NCBI RefSeq assembly: GCF_000829415.1
Contig: NZ_AP014637.1
Span: 868,001-932,000 of the forward strand
Direction of reading: 5' to 3'
Source: Pseudomonas sp. StFLB209
GTDB lineage: Bacteria > Pseudomonadota > Gammaproteobacteria > Pseudomonadales > Pseudomonadaceae
Length of the DNA: 64,000 nucleotides
Below are positions 9,837 to 20,446 of the stretch, piece after piece (within the stretch, counting starts at the first letter, position 1; each line of letters starts with the position of its first letter). The position numbers and the translations under genes are program-made. The notes beneath the pieces are model-generated. The model had not been told where the DNA came from, did no database searches, and saw only the letters and a program-made list of their open reading frames with translations.

Positions 9837-10745
9837 CTATTTCGAAGAGGAAGCCAGCACGTTACCCAAGGCATCGTGCAGTTCAGTAAAACGGAAAACA
9901 AACCCGGCCTCGTGCAGGCGTGCCGGGCGCGTGCGCTGACCGCCGAGCAACAGGTCAGACATTTCGCCCAGCACAATACGCAGGGGCAGCGCCGGCAGCG
10001 GCAGCAACGCCGGGCGGTGCAGCACTTTACCCAGGGTCTTGGCGAACTCGCGGTTGCGCACCGGGGCTGGCGCGCAGAGATTATAAGGACCGCGGGCTTC
10101 GCTGTGGTTCAACAGAAAATCTATCGCCGCAATCTGGTCGTCGATATGCACCCACGGCATCCACTGCCGGCCATTGCCAATCGGCCCGCCCAGACCGCAA
10201 CGAAACGGCGGCAGCATGCGTTTGACAAACCCGCCGTCAGCCGACAACACCAGCCCGGTGCGCAGCAGCACCACCCGCATCCCGAGCGGCTCGGCACGCT
10301 GGGCAGTTTCTTCCCAGGCCTGACACAAATGACTGGCAAAATCGTCCTTGACCGGTTGCTGGCCCTCGTCCAGTTCACGCTCGCCGCCATCACCATACCA
10401 ACCCACCGCGGAACCTGAGAGCAGCACTCGCGGCCGCTGCGTCTGGCGTTCAAGCCAGGCCAGCAACTGTTCGGTGAGGCCAATCCGGCTTTCCCAGAGC
10501 AGCAAGCGCCGCTTGCGCGTCCAGGGCCGGTCGGCAATCGGCGCACCGGCCAGGTTGACCACCGCATCCACCGTCTGGCCATCGAGTTCTGCGAGCTTGG
10601 CGATACCTCGCACCCCATCACCGCACACCTTGCGCACCTCGGCGGGGCGACGGCTCCAGACCGTGAGTTGATGTCCTTGCTGCTGCCAGAACTGGCAAAG
10701 CGCTTTACCGATCAATCCTGTACCACCGGTCAGCAAGATGTGCAT
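9837..10745 (-). CDS. TIGR01777-family epimerase
   Basis: An NAD(P)-binding extended short-chain dehydrogenase of 302 aa. The Rossmann motif is at the very start ([16 protein letters not shown]). The middle carries [15 protein letters not shown] and [11 protein letters not shown], and the C-terminal 50 residues fit the DUF1731 domain. E. coli YfcH is the comparable protein; the substrate is unknown. The gene lies just upstream of hemH in the same orientation, the arrangement seen across Pseudomonas. Confidence 0.88.
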   Translation of the reverse strand: MHILLTGGTGLIGKALCQFWQQQGHQLTVWSRRPAEVRKVCGDGVRGIAKLAELDGQTVDAVVNLAGAPIADRPWTRKRRLLLWESRIGLTEQLLAWLERQTQRPRVLLSGSAVGWYGDGGERELDEGQQPVKDDFASHLCQAWEETAQRAEPLGMRVVLLRTGLVLSADGGFVKRMLPPFRCGLGGPIGNGRQWMPWVHIDDQIAAIDFLLNHSEARGPYNLCAPAPVRNREFAKTLGKVLHRPALLPLPALPLRIVLGEMSDLLLGGQRTRPARLHEAGFVFRFTELHDALGNVLASSSK

Positions 10746-10856
10746 GAGGGGTATCCTTGAGTGGCGTTAATGGCCTTGAAGTAGTCTATTTCTTGCAGGC
10801 TGTGCTTGTTGATGTTCTGCAGTGAACCCTTTTGCTGAACCATAGGCCACACCTGA

Positions 10857-12250
<1,394 letters not shown>

Positions 12251-12253
<3 letters not shown>

Positions 12254-12289
12254 GAGCGGCCGGGCGGCGATTCGCTTTAGCCGCGAATT
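12251..12289. repeat. Hybrid REP element
   Basis: TAGGAGCGGCCGGGCGGCGATTCG continues into CGCTTTAGCCGCGAATTGG, which looks like pieces of two REP types joined. It begins at the stop codon of the Trp-rich protein. Between here and the operators at 12484 I see no gene. Confidence 0.6.
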
Positions 12290-12483
12290 GGTATTTAGAC
12301 CGATGGAAAATCCTGCATCGCGTTGACTGATCTGCTGGTTTCGCCCTGCTAGGCGAGAAGCTGGCTTCCCTGCCAGTTTCTCCCCCGAATCGACGCCTAC
12401 CTTCGGCCTGCACCCAAGTCGCGATCTGCGTCGTCTGTGCCATCTCGCTTCGAAGATCAAGATCAACGGCAACAACCGCACCC

Positions 12484-12507
12484 TGTACAAAAAATTTGAC
12501 TTGTACA
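12484..12507. promoter_or_regulatory. LitR/PplR1-like operator 1
   Basis: TGTACA-N12-TGTACA, an exact match in both half-sites to the consensus I recall for PplR1. It covers the -35 hexamer (TTGACT, 12496-12501) of the predicted operon promoter, as expected for a repressor. Confidence 0.8.
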
Positions 12508-12523
12508 ACCCCACATCTAAGAT
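12496..12523 (+). promoter_or_regulatory. Predicted promoter of the photolyase operon
   Basis: A sigma-70-like pair: TTGACT at 12496-12501 and TAAGAT at 12518-12523, 16 bases apart. It is flanked by two identical-type operators: one overlaps the -35 box and the other starts about ten bases after the -10 box. The first gene starts 58 bases downstream. Confidence 0.65.
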
Positions 12524-12533
12524 GAACTCAGAT

Positions 12534-12557
12534 TGTACAAGCAATGTCATCTGTACA
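12534..12557. promoter_or_regulatory. LitR/PplR1-like operator 2
   Basis: A second exact TGTACA-N12-TGTACA, starting exactly 50 bases after operator 1. This puts the two sites on about the same face of the helix. It lies around or just after the predicted transcription start, so binding there would block transcription. Confidence 0.8.
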
Positions 12558-12581
12558 AGTTCTTGAGTTCTGAGGTGTGCA

Positions 12582-13544
12582 ATGCTCCAGCCTGTGACCG
12601 ATAAACCCAAACTGGGCGTCAGTGCCTGCCTGATGGGCGTTGAAGTTCGTTACAACGGTGGCCACAAACAATCGGACCTGTGCACCCGCACACTCAGCGA
12701 TTACTTCGACTTCATCCCCGCCTGCCCGGAAGTGGCGATCGGCATGGGCATCCCGCGCGAGACGATCCGCCTGGTCGGTGACCCCGACGCGCCGCAGGCG
12801 GTGGGCACCGTACACACAGACCTCAACGTGACCCGTGAGCTGGCCGAGTATGGCCAGCACATGGCCGGGGCAATGACCGGGATCAGCGGCTACATCTTCA
12901 TGCAGAAGTCGCCCTCCTGCGGCCTGGAGCGGGTCAAGGTCTACCGCGACAACGGCGCGCCATTCGAGACCGGCAGCCGGGGGATTTACGCCCAGGCATT
13001 CTGCGCGCAGCATCCCGACCTGCCGGTGGAGGAAGACGGCCGCCTCAATGACCCGGTGCTGCGCGAGAATTTCATTACCCGGGTTTACGCCTACACCGCC
13101 TGGCAGCAATTGCTCGCACAGGGCCTGAGCCGCCGCGCCCTGACCGAATTTCACTCACGCTACAAGTACCAGCTCATGGCCTGTGACGTGCAGCAATACC
13201 GGGCGCTGGGCAAGCTGCTGGGCAGCATGGGCCGCAGCGACCCCGACCAGGTCGGACCGGATTATTTCAGCCAACTGATGCAAGCCCTGAAGAAGTGCGC
13301 CACCCGCGGCAGCCACACCAACGTGCTGCAGCACCTGAGCGGCTACCTCAAGCAGACCCTGGATGCCGATGCCCGGCAAGAATTGCACGACCTGATCCTC
13401 CAGTACCGCCAGGGCATCGTGCCGCTGATCGTGCCGCTGACCCTGCTCAAGCATCATTTTCGTCAACACCCGGACCCGTATGTGGCGCTGCAGGTTTATA
13501 TGCAACCGCACCCGGAACCGCTCAGCCTGCGAAACGCTATCTGA
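12582..13544 (+). CDS. DUF523 and DUF1722 protein (YbgA/TudS-like)
   Basis: A two-domain cytoplasmic protein of 320 aa. The N-terminal DUF523 part (residues 1-155) has LGVSACLMGVEVRYNGGHK and KSPSCGLERVKVY with conserved cysteines; related TudS proteins use such cysteines for an iron-sulfur cluster and remove sulfur from thiouracil. The C-terminal DUF1722 part (about 185-300) matches E. coli YbgA, whose gene also precedes phr. It is the first gene of the operon, and a GAGG box precedes the ATG. A thio-nucleobase repair role is inference. Confidence 0.85.
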   Translation: MLQPVTDKPKLGVSACLMGVEVRYNGGHKQSDLCTRTLSDYFDFIPACPEVAIGMGIPRETIRLVGDPDAPQAVGTVHTDLNVTRELAEYGQHMAGAMTGISGYIFMQKSPSCGLERVKVYRDNGAPFETGSRGIYAQAFCAQHPDLPVEEDGRLNDPVLRENFITRVYAYTAWQQLLAQGLSRRALTEFHSRYKYQLMACDVQQYRALGKLLGSMGRSDPDQVGPDYFSQLMQALKKCATRGSHTNVLQHLSGYLKQTLDADARQELHDLILQYRQGIVPLIVPLTLLKHHFRQHPDPYVALQVYMQPHPEPLSLRNAI

Positions 13545-13547
13545 ATC

Positions 13548-14480
13548 ATGAACACACTCGCACTCGACGACGCCGCGCAACAACCGCAACCGGAGCACTT
13601 GCCCAACGACTGGCTGCCCATTCGTGAAGTGGCCCGCCAGACCGGGGTCAACGCTGTGACCTTGCGGGCCTGGGAGCGACGCTACGGGCTGATCGTGCCG
13701 CACCGCACCGCCAAGGGTCACCGGTTGTACTCCGATGAACACGTGCAACGGGTCATGGCCATCCTCACTTGGCTGGACCGTGGCGTGGCGGTCAGTCAGG
13801 TCAAGGCCTTGCTCGACAGTAAAAGCCCGGCCCCGGTCAGCCCCGGTAACGACTGGCAAACGCTGCGTCAGACGCTGCTGCAGGCCATCAGCGAACTGGC
13901 CGAACGACGCATCGATGACCTGTTCAACCGGGCCATGTCGCTGTACCCGCCACGCACCCTGTGCGAGCAATTGCTGATACCACTACTGGCCGATCTGGAA
14001 CAGCGCTGGCAAAGCCAGTTCGGCAGCCAGATGCAGCGGATGTTTTTCCATTCCTGGCTACGCAGCAAGTTCGGCGCCCGCATCTATCACAACAACCGTC
14101 AGCTCAGCGGCCCGGTGGTGTTACTGGTCAACCAGTCGGACCGGCCCATGGAGCCGCACCTGTGGCTGGCGGCCTGGCTGGTCAGCAGCGCCGACTGCCC
14201 GGTGGAGGTGTTCGACGGCCCGTTACCGGTGGGTGAACTGGCCCTGGCCTGTGAATACCTGAGCCCTCGCGCCGTGCTGCTGTATGCCAGCAAAACCCTG
14301 AACCTGCCACAACTGCCCAAACTGCTGGGCAACATCCATTGCCCAATCCTGCTCAGCGGGCCGGCCGTGGTGATCCATCATGACCAATTGCCCGTATACA
14401 CCCACGGGATCGCCAATCTGAGCCTGGCCCGTGACCCGCTTGAGGCTTATGGCGAGTTGAACAGACTCGGCCTTATCTAA
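13548..14480 (+). CDS. MerR-family regulator, LitR/PplR1 type
   Basis: A 310-aa regulator. The MerR DNA-binding domain lies at about residues 22-90 (IREVARQTGVNAVTLRAWERRYGL, then GHRLYSDEHVQRV). The remaining 220 residues look like the CarH/LitR four-helix plus cobalamin-fold region, but I do not see the DxHxxG motif that binds B12. That fits the class II LitR proteins of Pseudomonas such as PplR1, which respond to light through a partner LOV protein. No LOV gene is in this window. The gene starts three bases after its neighbour, just before the photolyase, in the operon whose promoter carries the matching operators; autoregulation is likely. Confidence 0.82.
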   Translation: MNTLALDDAAQQPQPEHLPNDWLPIREVARQTGVNAVTLRAWERRYGLIVPHRTAKGHRLYSDEHVQRVMAILTWLDRGVAVSQVKALLDSKSPAPVSPGNDWQTLRQTLLQAISELAERRIDDLFNRAMSLYPPRTLCEQLLIPLLADLEQRWQSQFGSQMQRMFFHSWLRSKFGARIYHNNRQLSGPVVLLVNQSDRPMEPHLWLAAWLVSSADCPVEVFDGPLPVGELALACEYLSPRAVLLYASKTLNLPQLPKLLGNIHCPILLSGPAVVIHHDQLPVYTHGIANLSLARDPLEAYGELNRLGLI

Positions 14481-14500
14481 CCCGATCCTGAGGACTTTTC

Positions 14501-15940
14501 ATGCAACTGCTCTGGCTGCGCAGCGACTTGCGCGTACATGACAACACTGCCCTGAACGCTGCGATGGCTAAAGGCCCGACTGTGGCGCTGTTCCTGCTCA
14601 GCCCTGCCCAATGGCAGCGCCATGACGATGCCGGCTGCAAAGTGGATTTCTGGCTACGCAACCTGGTCGAGCTGGAAAAAGCCTTGGGCAAGTTGAATGT
14701 ACCGCTGCTGATTCGCCAGGCCGATACCTGGGACAAGGCGCCGCAGGTGCTGCTCAAGTTGTGCGAAGAACTCAAGATCGAGGCCGTGCACGCCAACGAG
14801 GAATATGGCGTCAATGAGAGCAGCCGCGACCAGGCGGTGCGCCAGGCGCTGGAAAAAGCCGATATCGGCTGGCACAGCCACCTGGACCAGTTGCTGTTCC
14901 CGCCGGGCAGCGTTCTGACCAAAAGCGGGCAGTATTTTCAGGTCTATAGCCAGTTCCGCAAGGTGTGTTACGCACGCCTGCACACCTCGATCCCCCAGCC
15001 GCAGCGCCTGCACAAGGCGCAGCCGCCGTTGCAGATCAGCAGCGATGCAGTGCCGGACCAGGTCAAGGGCTTCGACACCCCCTCGCAGGCACTGCGCGAG
15101 CTATGGCCGGCCGGCGAGGCCGAAGCCCGGCGGCGGCTTGACCAGTTCAGTGACGAGCAAATTCACTACTATCTGAGCGAGCGCGACTTTCCGGCCAAGC
15201 CTGGCACCAGTCAGCTCTCGGCGTATCTTGCCGCCGGGGTAATTTCCCCCCGCCAGTGCCTGCATGCCGCGCTTAACAGCAACCAGGGTGAGTTCGAGAG
15301 CGGTAACGAAGGCAGCGTCACCTGGATCAACGAATTGCTGTGGCGCGAGTTCTACAAGCACACCCTGGTGGGTTACCCGCGGGTGTCCAGGCACCGCGCC
15401 TTCCGCCTGGAAACCGAAGCCCTGCGCTGGCGCAACGCGCCCAGGGATCTTGAAGCCTGGCAGCAGGGCCGCACCGGGATACCTATCATTGATGCGGCGA
15501 TGCGCCAATTGCTGGAAACCGGCTGGATGCACAATCGCCTGCGCATGGTCGTGGCAATGTTTCTGACCAAGAACCTGCTGATCGACTGGCGCGAGGGCGA
15601 GCGGTTTTTCATGCGTCATCTGATCGACGGCGATCTGGCCGCCAATAACGGCGGCTGGCAGTGGAGTTCGTCCACCGGCACTGATTCGGCGCCGTACTTC
15701 CGTATTTTCAACCCGCTGTCGCAGTCAGAGAAATTCGACCCCGAGGGCCGCTTTATCAAACAGTGGTTGCCGGAGCTGGCCGGGCTGAACAAAAAAGAGG
15801 TGCATAACCCCTCGGCGGCAGGCGGCCTGTTTGGCGTGCAAGGCTACCCACAACCGATTGTCGACCTGAGCGCCAGCCGCACCCGCGCCCTGGAGGCATT
15901 CAAGAATCTTCCTCACCGGCAGGTCAGCCAGGAGCATTGA
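14501..15940 (+). CDS. phrB: Deoxyribodipyrimidine photolyase
   Basis: Uses blue light to split cyclobutane pyrimidine dimers in DNA. The protein is 479 aa, with an antenna-chromophore domain at 1-130 (LLWLRSDLRVHDNTAL) and a helical FAD domain. Family motifs are WINELLWREFYKH near 270, GWMHNRLRMVVAMFL near 340 and NNGGWQWSSSTGTD near 380, which includes part of the electron-transfer tryptophan set. GAGGA lies upstream of the ATG. The stop overlaps the next ATG by one base. All of these indicate a class I CPD photolyase rather than a (6-4) enzyme. Confidence 0.96.
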   Translation: MQLLWLRSDLRVHDNTALNAAMAKGPTVALFLLSPAQWQRHDDAGCKVDFWLRNLVELEKALGKLNVPLLIRQADTWDKAPQVLLKLCEELKIEAVHANEEYGVNESSRDQAVRQALEKADIGWHSHLDQLLFPPGSVLTKSGQYFQVYSQFRKVCYARLHTSIPQPQRLHKAQPPLQISSDAVPDQVKGFDTPSQALRELWPAGEAEARRRLDQFSDEQIHYYLSERDFPAKPGTSQLSAYLAAGVISPRQCLHAALNSNQGEFESGNEGSVTWINELLWREFYKHTLVGYPRVSRHRAFRLETEALRWRNAPRDLEAWQQGRTGIPIIDAAMRQLLETGWMHNRLRMVVAMFLTKNLLIDWREGERFFMRHLIDGDLAANNGGWQWSSSTGTDSAPYFRIFNPLSQSEKFDPEGRFIKQWLPELAGLNKKEVHNPSAAGGLFGVQGYPQPIVDLSASRTRALEAFKNLPHRQVSQEH

Positions 15941-16362
15941 TGAGCGATTTCCTCCAGCAGTTCGCCCACGGCTTTGCGGCGCTGAACAAAGACAACCTCG
16001 ACCGCCTTGGCCAGTTGTACAGCGAGGACGTGTGCTTCAGCGACCCGTTGCACAACCTGCAGGGGCTGGGACAGATGCGCGAGTATTTCGACCAGTTGTA
16101 CGCCAATGTCAGCGAGCTGAGCTTTGACTTTCATGGCTTCGATGAAGTGCGCCCCGGCGCCGGTTATCTGCTGTGGACCATGCATTACCGGCATCCGCGC
16201 CTGGAAGGCGGCAAGCTGCTGCAGGTCGAAGGCTGCTCGCATCTGCTGTGGCACGACAAGGTGTATCGCCACCGCGATTACTTCGACGCCGGCGCCCTGC
16301 TTTATGAACACCTGCCAGTGCTGGGCGGGGTGATTGGCTGGTTGAAGCGGAGGCTGGCATGA
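15940..16362 (+). CDS. NTF2-like (SnoaL-type) protein
   Basis: A 140-aa protein of the nuclear transport factor 2 fold: an N-terminal helix pair with DNLDRLGQLYSEDVCFSDPLHNLQGLGQMREYFDQLY, then four strands. Members are small ligand-binding or isomerase-like enzymes; this one has no assigned activity. The ATG at 15940 overlaps the photolyase stop by one base and the gene overlaps the next by four, placing it firmly in the operon. Confidence 0.82.
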   Translation: MSDFLQQFAHGFAALNKDNLDRLGQLYSEDVCFSDPLHNLQGLGQMREYFDQLYANVSELSFDFHGFDEVRPGAGYLLWTMHYRHPRLEGGKLLQVEGCSHLLWHDKVYRHRDYFDAGALLYEHLPVLGGVIGWLKRRLA

Positions 16363-17150
16363 AGCGGCGTGTCTGGTTGACCGGTGCCAGCAGCGGCATC
16401 GGCCATGCGTTGGCGGTGCAACTGCTGCAAGACGGCCACCAGTTGGCCTTGACCGCGCGCAACGTCGAGCCGCTGGAGGCATTGGCGCGGCGCTTTCCCG
16501 GCCAGACGCTGCTGGTGCCCGGTGACCTTACCGATGCCGCCCAGGTAAAGGCGATGGGTGAGCGTATCCAGCAGCACTGGGGCGCGCTGGACAGCGCCAT
16601 CCTCAACGCCGGCACCTGTGAATACCTCGAGACGTCCAGCTTCGACGCCCGTCTGGTGGAACGGGTGATCCGCACCAACCTGATCGCCACCAGCCTGTGT
16701 ATTCAGGAGGCGCTGCCGCTGTTACGTCAGGGCCAGCGGCCGCATCTGGTCGGTGTCGCCAGCGCGGTAACCTTTCTGGCCCTGCCAAGGGCCGAAGCTT
16801 ATGGCGCGTCCAAGGCCGGCCTGCGCTACCTGCTCGAATCGCTGCGCGTCGACCTGGCCCATGAGCAGATTGACGTCACCGTGGTCAGCCCAGGTTTTGT
16901 CGACACGCCACTGACTGCCCGTAATGACTTCCCGATGCCGATGCGCTGGTCGGTCGAAAAAGCCGCACGGCACATTGCCCAGCGCCTGCAACGGCCCCGC
17001 CGCCCACTGGAAATCGCCTTTCCGTGGCTGTTTATCTTCAGCCTGCGGCTGCTCGGGTTGCTGCCGGCCCGCCTGCGTCTGATGCTGGGCAAACGCATGG
17101 CCCGGCCAGCCGCCTCGCCCTCTTCGTCTGAGAATAAGGACATTCAATGA
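16359..17150 (+). CDS. Short-chain dehydrogenase/reductase
   Basis: A 263-aa SDR. The cofactor motif TGASSGIGHALAV is at residues 6-18 and the catalytic YxxxK lies in AEAYGASKAGL near residue 149, with the serine in VGVASAVTF upstream. The C-terminal 40 residues are hydrophobic and basic, which suggests membrane association. ATGA overlaps on both sides. It opens the lipid-type block SDR, FAD oxidase, DUF1365, CFA-like, DUF2878, which occurs together in many photooxidative-stress operons. Confidence 0.85.
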   Translation: MKRRVWLTGASSGIGHALAVQLLQDGHQLALTARNVEPLEALARRFPGQTLLVPGDLTDAAQVKAMGERIQQHWGALDSAILNAGTCEYLETSSFDARLVERVIRTNLIATSLCIQEALPLLRQGQRPHLVGVASAVTFLALPRAEAYGASKAGLRYLLESLRVDLAHEQIDVTVVSPGFVDTPLTARNDFPMPMRWSVEKAARHIAQRLQRPRRPLEIAFPWLFIFSLRLLGLLPARLRLMLGKRMARPAASPSSSENKDIQ

Positions 17151-18394
17151 AAATTGCCGTGATCGGCTCTGGTATTTCCGGCCTGACCTGCGCCTGGCTG
17201 CTTGACCGCCGCCATGAAGTGACGGTCTTCGAAGCCTCCAGCTGGATCGGCGGGCACACTCACACAGTGGATGTGCAGGTCGGCGGCCGTGATTACGCCA
17301 TCGATACCGGCTTCATTGTGTTCAACGACTGGACTTACCCGAACTTCATCCGCCTGCTCGGCCAGTTGGGCGTGGCTTATCAACCGGCAGAAATGAGTTT
17401 TTCGGTGCATGACCCGAAAACCGCCACCGAATACAACGGTAATAACCTCAACAGCCTGTTCGCCCAGCGCAGCAACCTGCTGTCGCCGGCGTTCTGGGGC
17501 ATGCTGCGCGACATTCTGCGGTTCAATCGCGAGGCCATTGCCGACCTGGAGCAACAGCGGATCGCCGCCGACACCACGCTGGGCGAGTACCTGCGCGCCA
17601 AGGGCTATGGCACGCGCTTTATCGAGCACTACATCGTGCCCATGGGCTCGGCGATCTGGTCGATGTCGCTCAACGAGATGCTCGGCTTTCCGTTGCAGTT
17701 CTTTGTGCGTTTCTTCAAGAACCACGGTTTGTTATCGGTGACAGATCGTCCGCAGTGGCAAGTCATCCAAGGCGGCTCGCGCAGCTACATCGAGCCCCTG
17801 ACCGCCCGTTTTCGTGAGCGGATCCGCCTGGACTGCCCGGTCCAGCGTGTCGAGCGCGACGATGGCGGGGTGACCGTGCACAGCGCCGCCGGCATTGAGC
17901 GGTTCGATCAGGTGGTGTTTGCCTGTCATAGCGACCAGGCGCTGCAAATGCTGGCCGCACCGACCGCGGCCGAGCAGCAGATCCTTGGCGCCCTGCCCTA
18001 TGCCGAGAACGACGTGGTGCTGCACACCGACACCCGCCTGCTGCCCGACCGCCGCCTGGCCTGGGCCAGCTGGAACTACCGGCTCGGCGGCGACCCGCAG
18101 CAGATGGCTGCGGTCACCTACAACATGAACATCCTGCAAGGGCTGCACAGCGACACCACGTTCTGCGTCAGCCTCAACCAGACGAGCGCCATCGATCCGG
18201 CGAAGATCCTCGGCCGCTACCGCTACGCCCACCCGCAATACAGCCTGGCCGCCGTAGCGGCGCAAGCACGCTGGGCCGAACTCAAAGGTGCCAACCACAG
18301 CTGGTATTGCGGCGCCTACTGGGCCAACGGGTTTCATGAGGACGGCGTCAGCAGCGCGCTGCGGGTGGCCGAAGCCTTTGGGGAAACGTTGTGA
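17147..18394 (+). CDS. FAD-dependent amine-oxidase-type oxidoreductase
   Basis: A 415-aa flavoprotein. The FAD motif IAVIGSGISGLTCAWLL is at the N-terminus, WIGGHTHTVDV follows near residue 37, and the closing segment CGAYWANGFHEDGVSSALRVAE is at the C-terminus. It resembles protoporphyrinogen- and phytoene-desaturase-like enzymes. In furan fatty-acid synthesis a flavoprotein desaturase (UfaD) acts on phospholipid acyl chains, and this gene could have that role; this is inference from context. Overlaps both neighbours by four bases. Confidence 0.82.
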   Translation: MKIAVIGSGISGLTCAWLLDRRHEVTVFEASSWIGGHTHTVDVQVGGRDYAIDTGFIVFNDWTYPNFIRLLGQLGVAYQPAEMSFSVHDPKTATEYNGNNLNSLFAQRSNLLSPAFWGMLRDILRFNREAIADLEQQRIAADTTLGEYLRAKGYGTRFIEHYIVPMGSAIWSMSLNEMLGFPLQFFVRFFKNHGLLSVTDRPQWQVIQGGSRSYIEPLTARFRERIRLDCPVQRVERDDGGVTVHSAAGIERFDQVVFACHSDQALQMLAAPTAAEQQILGALPYAENDVVLHTDTRLLPDRRLAWASWNYRLGGDPQQMAAVTYNMNILQGLHSDTTFCVSLNQTSAIDPAKILGRYRYAHPQYSLAAVAAQARWAELKGANHSWYCGAYWANGFHEDGVSSALRVAEAFGETL

Positions 18395-19197
18395 ACAGCG
18401 CCCTGTACAGCGGCTGGATCGCCCACCGGCGCTTCGTGCCGCGCGGGCATCAGTTTCGCTACCGGATCGGGCTGCTGTACCTGGACCTCGACGAGCAGGA
18501 CGCGGTACTCGGCCTTTCCCCGCTGGCCGGCAAGCGGCGCTTGATGCCGTTCTCGTTCCGCGAAACCGATTACCTCAAGGCCTGGACCGGCCGCGGCGTA
18601 CCGCTGATCGATGCGGTACGCGAGCGCGTCGCAGAGGCGCTGGGCAAAGTGCCCGACGGGCGCATCTGCCTGCTGACCCAGGCGCGCAGTTGGGGCCTGG
18701 CGTTCAACCCGGTGAGTTTCTTCTATTGCCATGACCGCAACGGCGCCTTGCAAGCGATTCTCTGTGAAGTCAGCAATACGCCCTGGCGTGAGCGTTATCA
18801 CTATGTACTCCCGGCTCAGGGTACGGGGCATCAACAGTTTGCCGTGGCGAAGGCCTTTCATGTCTCGCCGTTCATGCCCCGCGATCTGGAATACCGCATG
18901 AAATTCAGCCCGGCCGGCGAACGCCTGGGCGTACATATGGCCGACTGGCAAGGCGAACAGAAGGTCTTTGATGCAACCTTGACCCTGCAACGCCAGGCGC
19001 TCAGCCGCAGTGCCCTGCACCGCTACCTGCTGGCCTTTCCATGGATGACCGCCAAAACCTGCCTGGCCATCTACTGGCAAGCCCTGCGCCTGCTGCTCAA
19101 ACGGATCCCGATTGTCGACCATCAACCTGCCGAAGGCGATTACCGCACGGCCACAACGCCTCCCAAGGAAAGACCTCATGAAAAGCCTCAGCAGTAG
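18391..19197 (+). CDS. DUF1365 family protein
   Basis: A 268-aa protein starting at GTG within a GTGA overlap. The DUF1365 signature is present: YSGWIAHRRFVPRGHQFRY at the start, WGLAFNPVSFFYCHD near residue 105 and VAKAFHVSPFMP near 155. The family is linked to acyl-lipid modifying operons and has no established reaction. It sits between a flavoprotein and a CFA-synthase-like gene, which suggests a shared lipid pathway. Confidence 0.85.
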   Translation: MNSALYSGWIAHRRFVPRGHQFRYRIGLLYLDLDEQDAVLGLSPLAGKRRLMPFSFRETDYLKAWTGRGVPLIDAVRERVAEALGKVPDGRICLLTQARSWGLAFNPVSFFYCHDRNGALQAILCEVSNTPWRERYHYVLPAQGTGHQQFAVAKAFHVSPFMPRDLEYRMKFSPAGERLGVHMADWQGEQKVFDATLTLQRQALSRSALHRYLLAFPWMTAKTCLAIYWQALRLLLKRIPIVDHQPAEGDYRTATTPPKERPHEKPQQ

Positions 19198-20446
19198 TTT
19201 TTCCGCGTCACGGACCACCTATGGCCTGACCGCAGGTCTGTTGCGCAAGGGCGTACTGCGCCAGTTGGGTAACTTGCGTCAGGGCCAACTGGTGATCGTC
19301 GAAGGCAATGAGCGTCAGGTATTCGGCCGCGCCGGCGCGTTGCTGCAAGGCGAGATTCAGGTGCTCGACAGCGCGCTCTGGGGCATGGTCGCCAGCAATG
19401 GCTCGATTGGTGCCGCCGAGGCGTTTATCCACGGCTATTGGACCACCCCGGACCTTACCGCCGTGGTACGCATCTTCGTCAGCAACCTCGATGTGCTGGA
19501 CGCCATGGAAGGTGGGCTTGCGCGCCTGACCCGACCACTGTTGCATGGCCTGCACTGGCTCAACCGCAATACCCGCCAGGGCTCGCGGAAAAACATCGAG
19601 GCGCATTACGATCTGGGCAACCGGCTGTTCGAACAGTTTCTCGACCCGACCATGATGTACTCGGCGGCGCAGTTTCGCAGCGCCGACGACACTCTGGAAC
19701 AGGCGCAGCTCAACAAGCTGGAGCGCATCTGCCAGAAGCTTGACCTCAAGCCCGAAGATCATCTGCTGGAGATCGGCACCGGCTGGGGCAGCATGGCGAT
19801 CTATGCCGCGCAGCACTACGGCTGCCGGGTGACCACCACCACCCTGTCCAAAGAACAGTTCGCCTATACCGAACAGCGCCTGATTGATCTGGGCCTGCAG
19901 GACCGGGTGACCCTGCTGCTGGAGGACTACCGCGACCTGAGCGGCGAGTACGACAAGCTGGTGTCCATCGAGATGATCGAAGCCGTGGGCCACCGCTTTT
20001 TGCCTACCTATTTCAAGCAATGCGCCAGCCTGCTCAAGCCCGACGGGCTGATGTTGCTGCAGGCGATTACCATCCGCGAACAACGCTACGAGCAGGCACG
20101 GCGCAATGTGGACTTTATCCAGCGCTATATATTTCCCGGCGGCGCGCTGCCTTCGGTACACAAGATGCTGGAAATCGTCGGCAGCGACACCGACATGAAT
20201 CTGCTGCACATGGAAGATTTCGGTCTGCACTACGCCCGAACCCTGCGCCTGTGGCACGACAACTTCCGCCAGGCCCACGCCCAGTTGAAAGAACTCGGCT
20301 ACGACGATTACTTCCTGCGCCTATGGGAATTCTACCTGTGCTACTGCGAGGGCGGCTTTATCGAACGAACCATCGGCACCGCACAACTGCTGCTGGCCAA
20401 GCCACAGGCACAACGCTCGCCACTGCTCGGCAAACTTGATGCGTGA
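19178..20446 (+). CDS. Cyclopropane-fatty-acid-synthase-like methyltransferase
   Basis: A SAM-dependent enzyme of 422 aa acting on unsaturated phospholipid chains. The SAM site is LLEIGTGWGSMAIYAAQHYG near residue 195, followed by LSKEQFAYTEQRL. Conserved catalytic-region segments include EMIEAVGHRF, DFGLHYARTLRLWHDNF and a CYCEGGFIERTIG C-terminal part. I placed the start at 19178 (MKSLSSSF) after AAGGAAAG, giving a 20-base overlap with DUF1365. It may make cyclopropane or methylated/furan acyl chains; the operon partners favour the second, but the sequence alone cannot decide. Confidence 0.86.
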   Translation: MKSLSSSFSASRTTYGLTAGLLRKGVLRQLGNLRQGQLVIVEGNERQVFGRAGALLQGEIQVLDSALWGMVASNGSIGAAEAFIHGYWTTPDLTAVVRIFVSNLDVLDAMEGGLARLTRPLLHGLHWLNRNTRQGSRKNIEAHYDLGNRLFEQFLDPTMMYSAAQFRSADDTLEQAQLNKLERICQKLDLKPEDHLLEIGTGWGSMAIYAAQHYGCRVTTTTLSKEQFAYTEQRLIDLGLQDRVTLLLEDYRDLSGEYDKLVSIEMIEAVGHRFLPTYFKQCASLLKPDGLMLLQAITIREQRYEQARRNVDFIQRYIFPGGALPSVHKMLEIVGSDTDMNLLHMEDFGLHYARTLRLWHDNFRQAHAQLKELGYDDYFLRLWEFYLCYCEGGFIERTIGTAQLLLAKPQAQRSPLLGKLDA

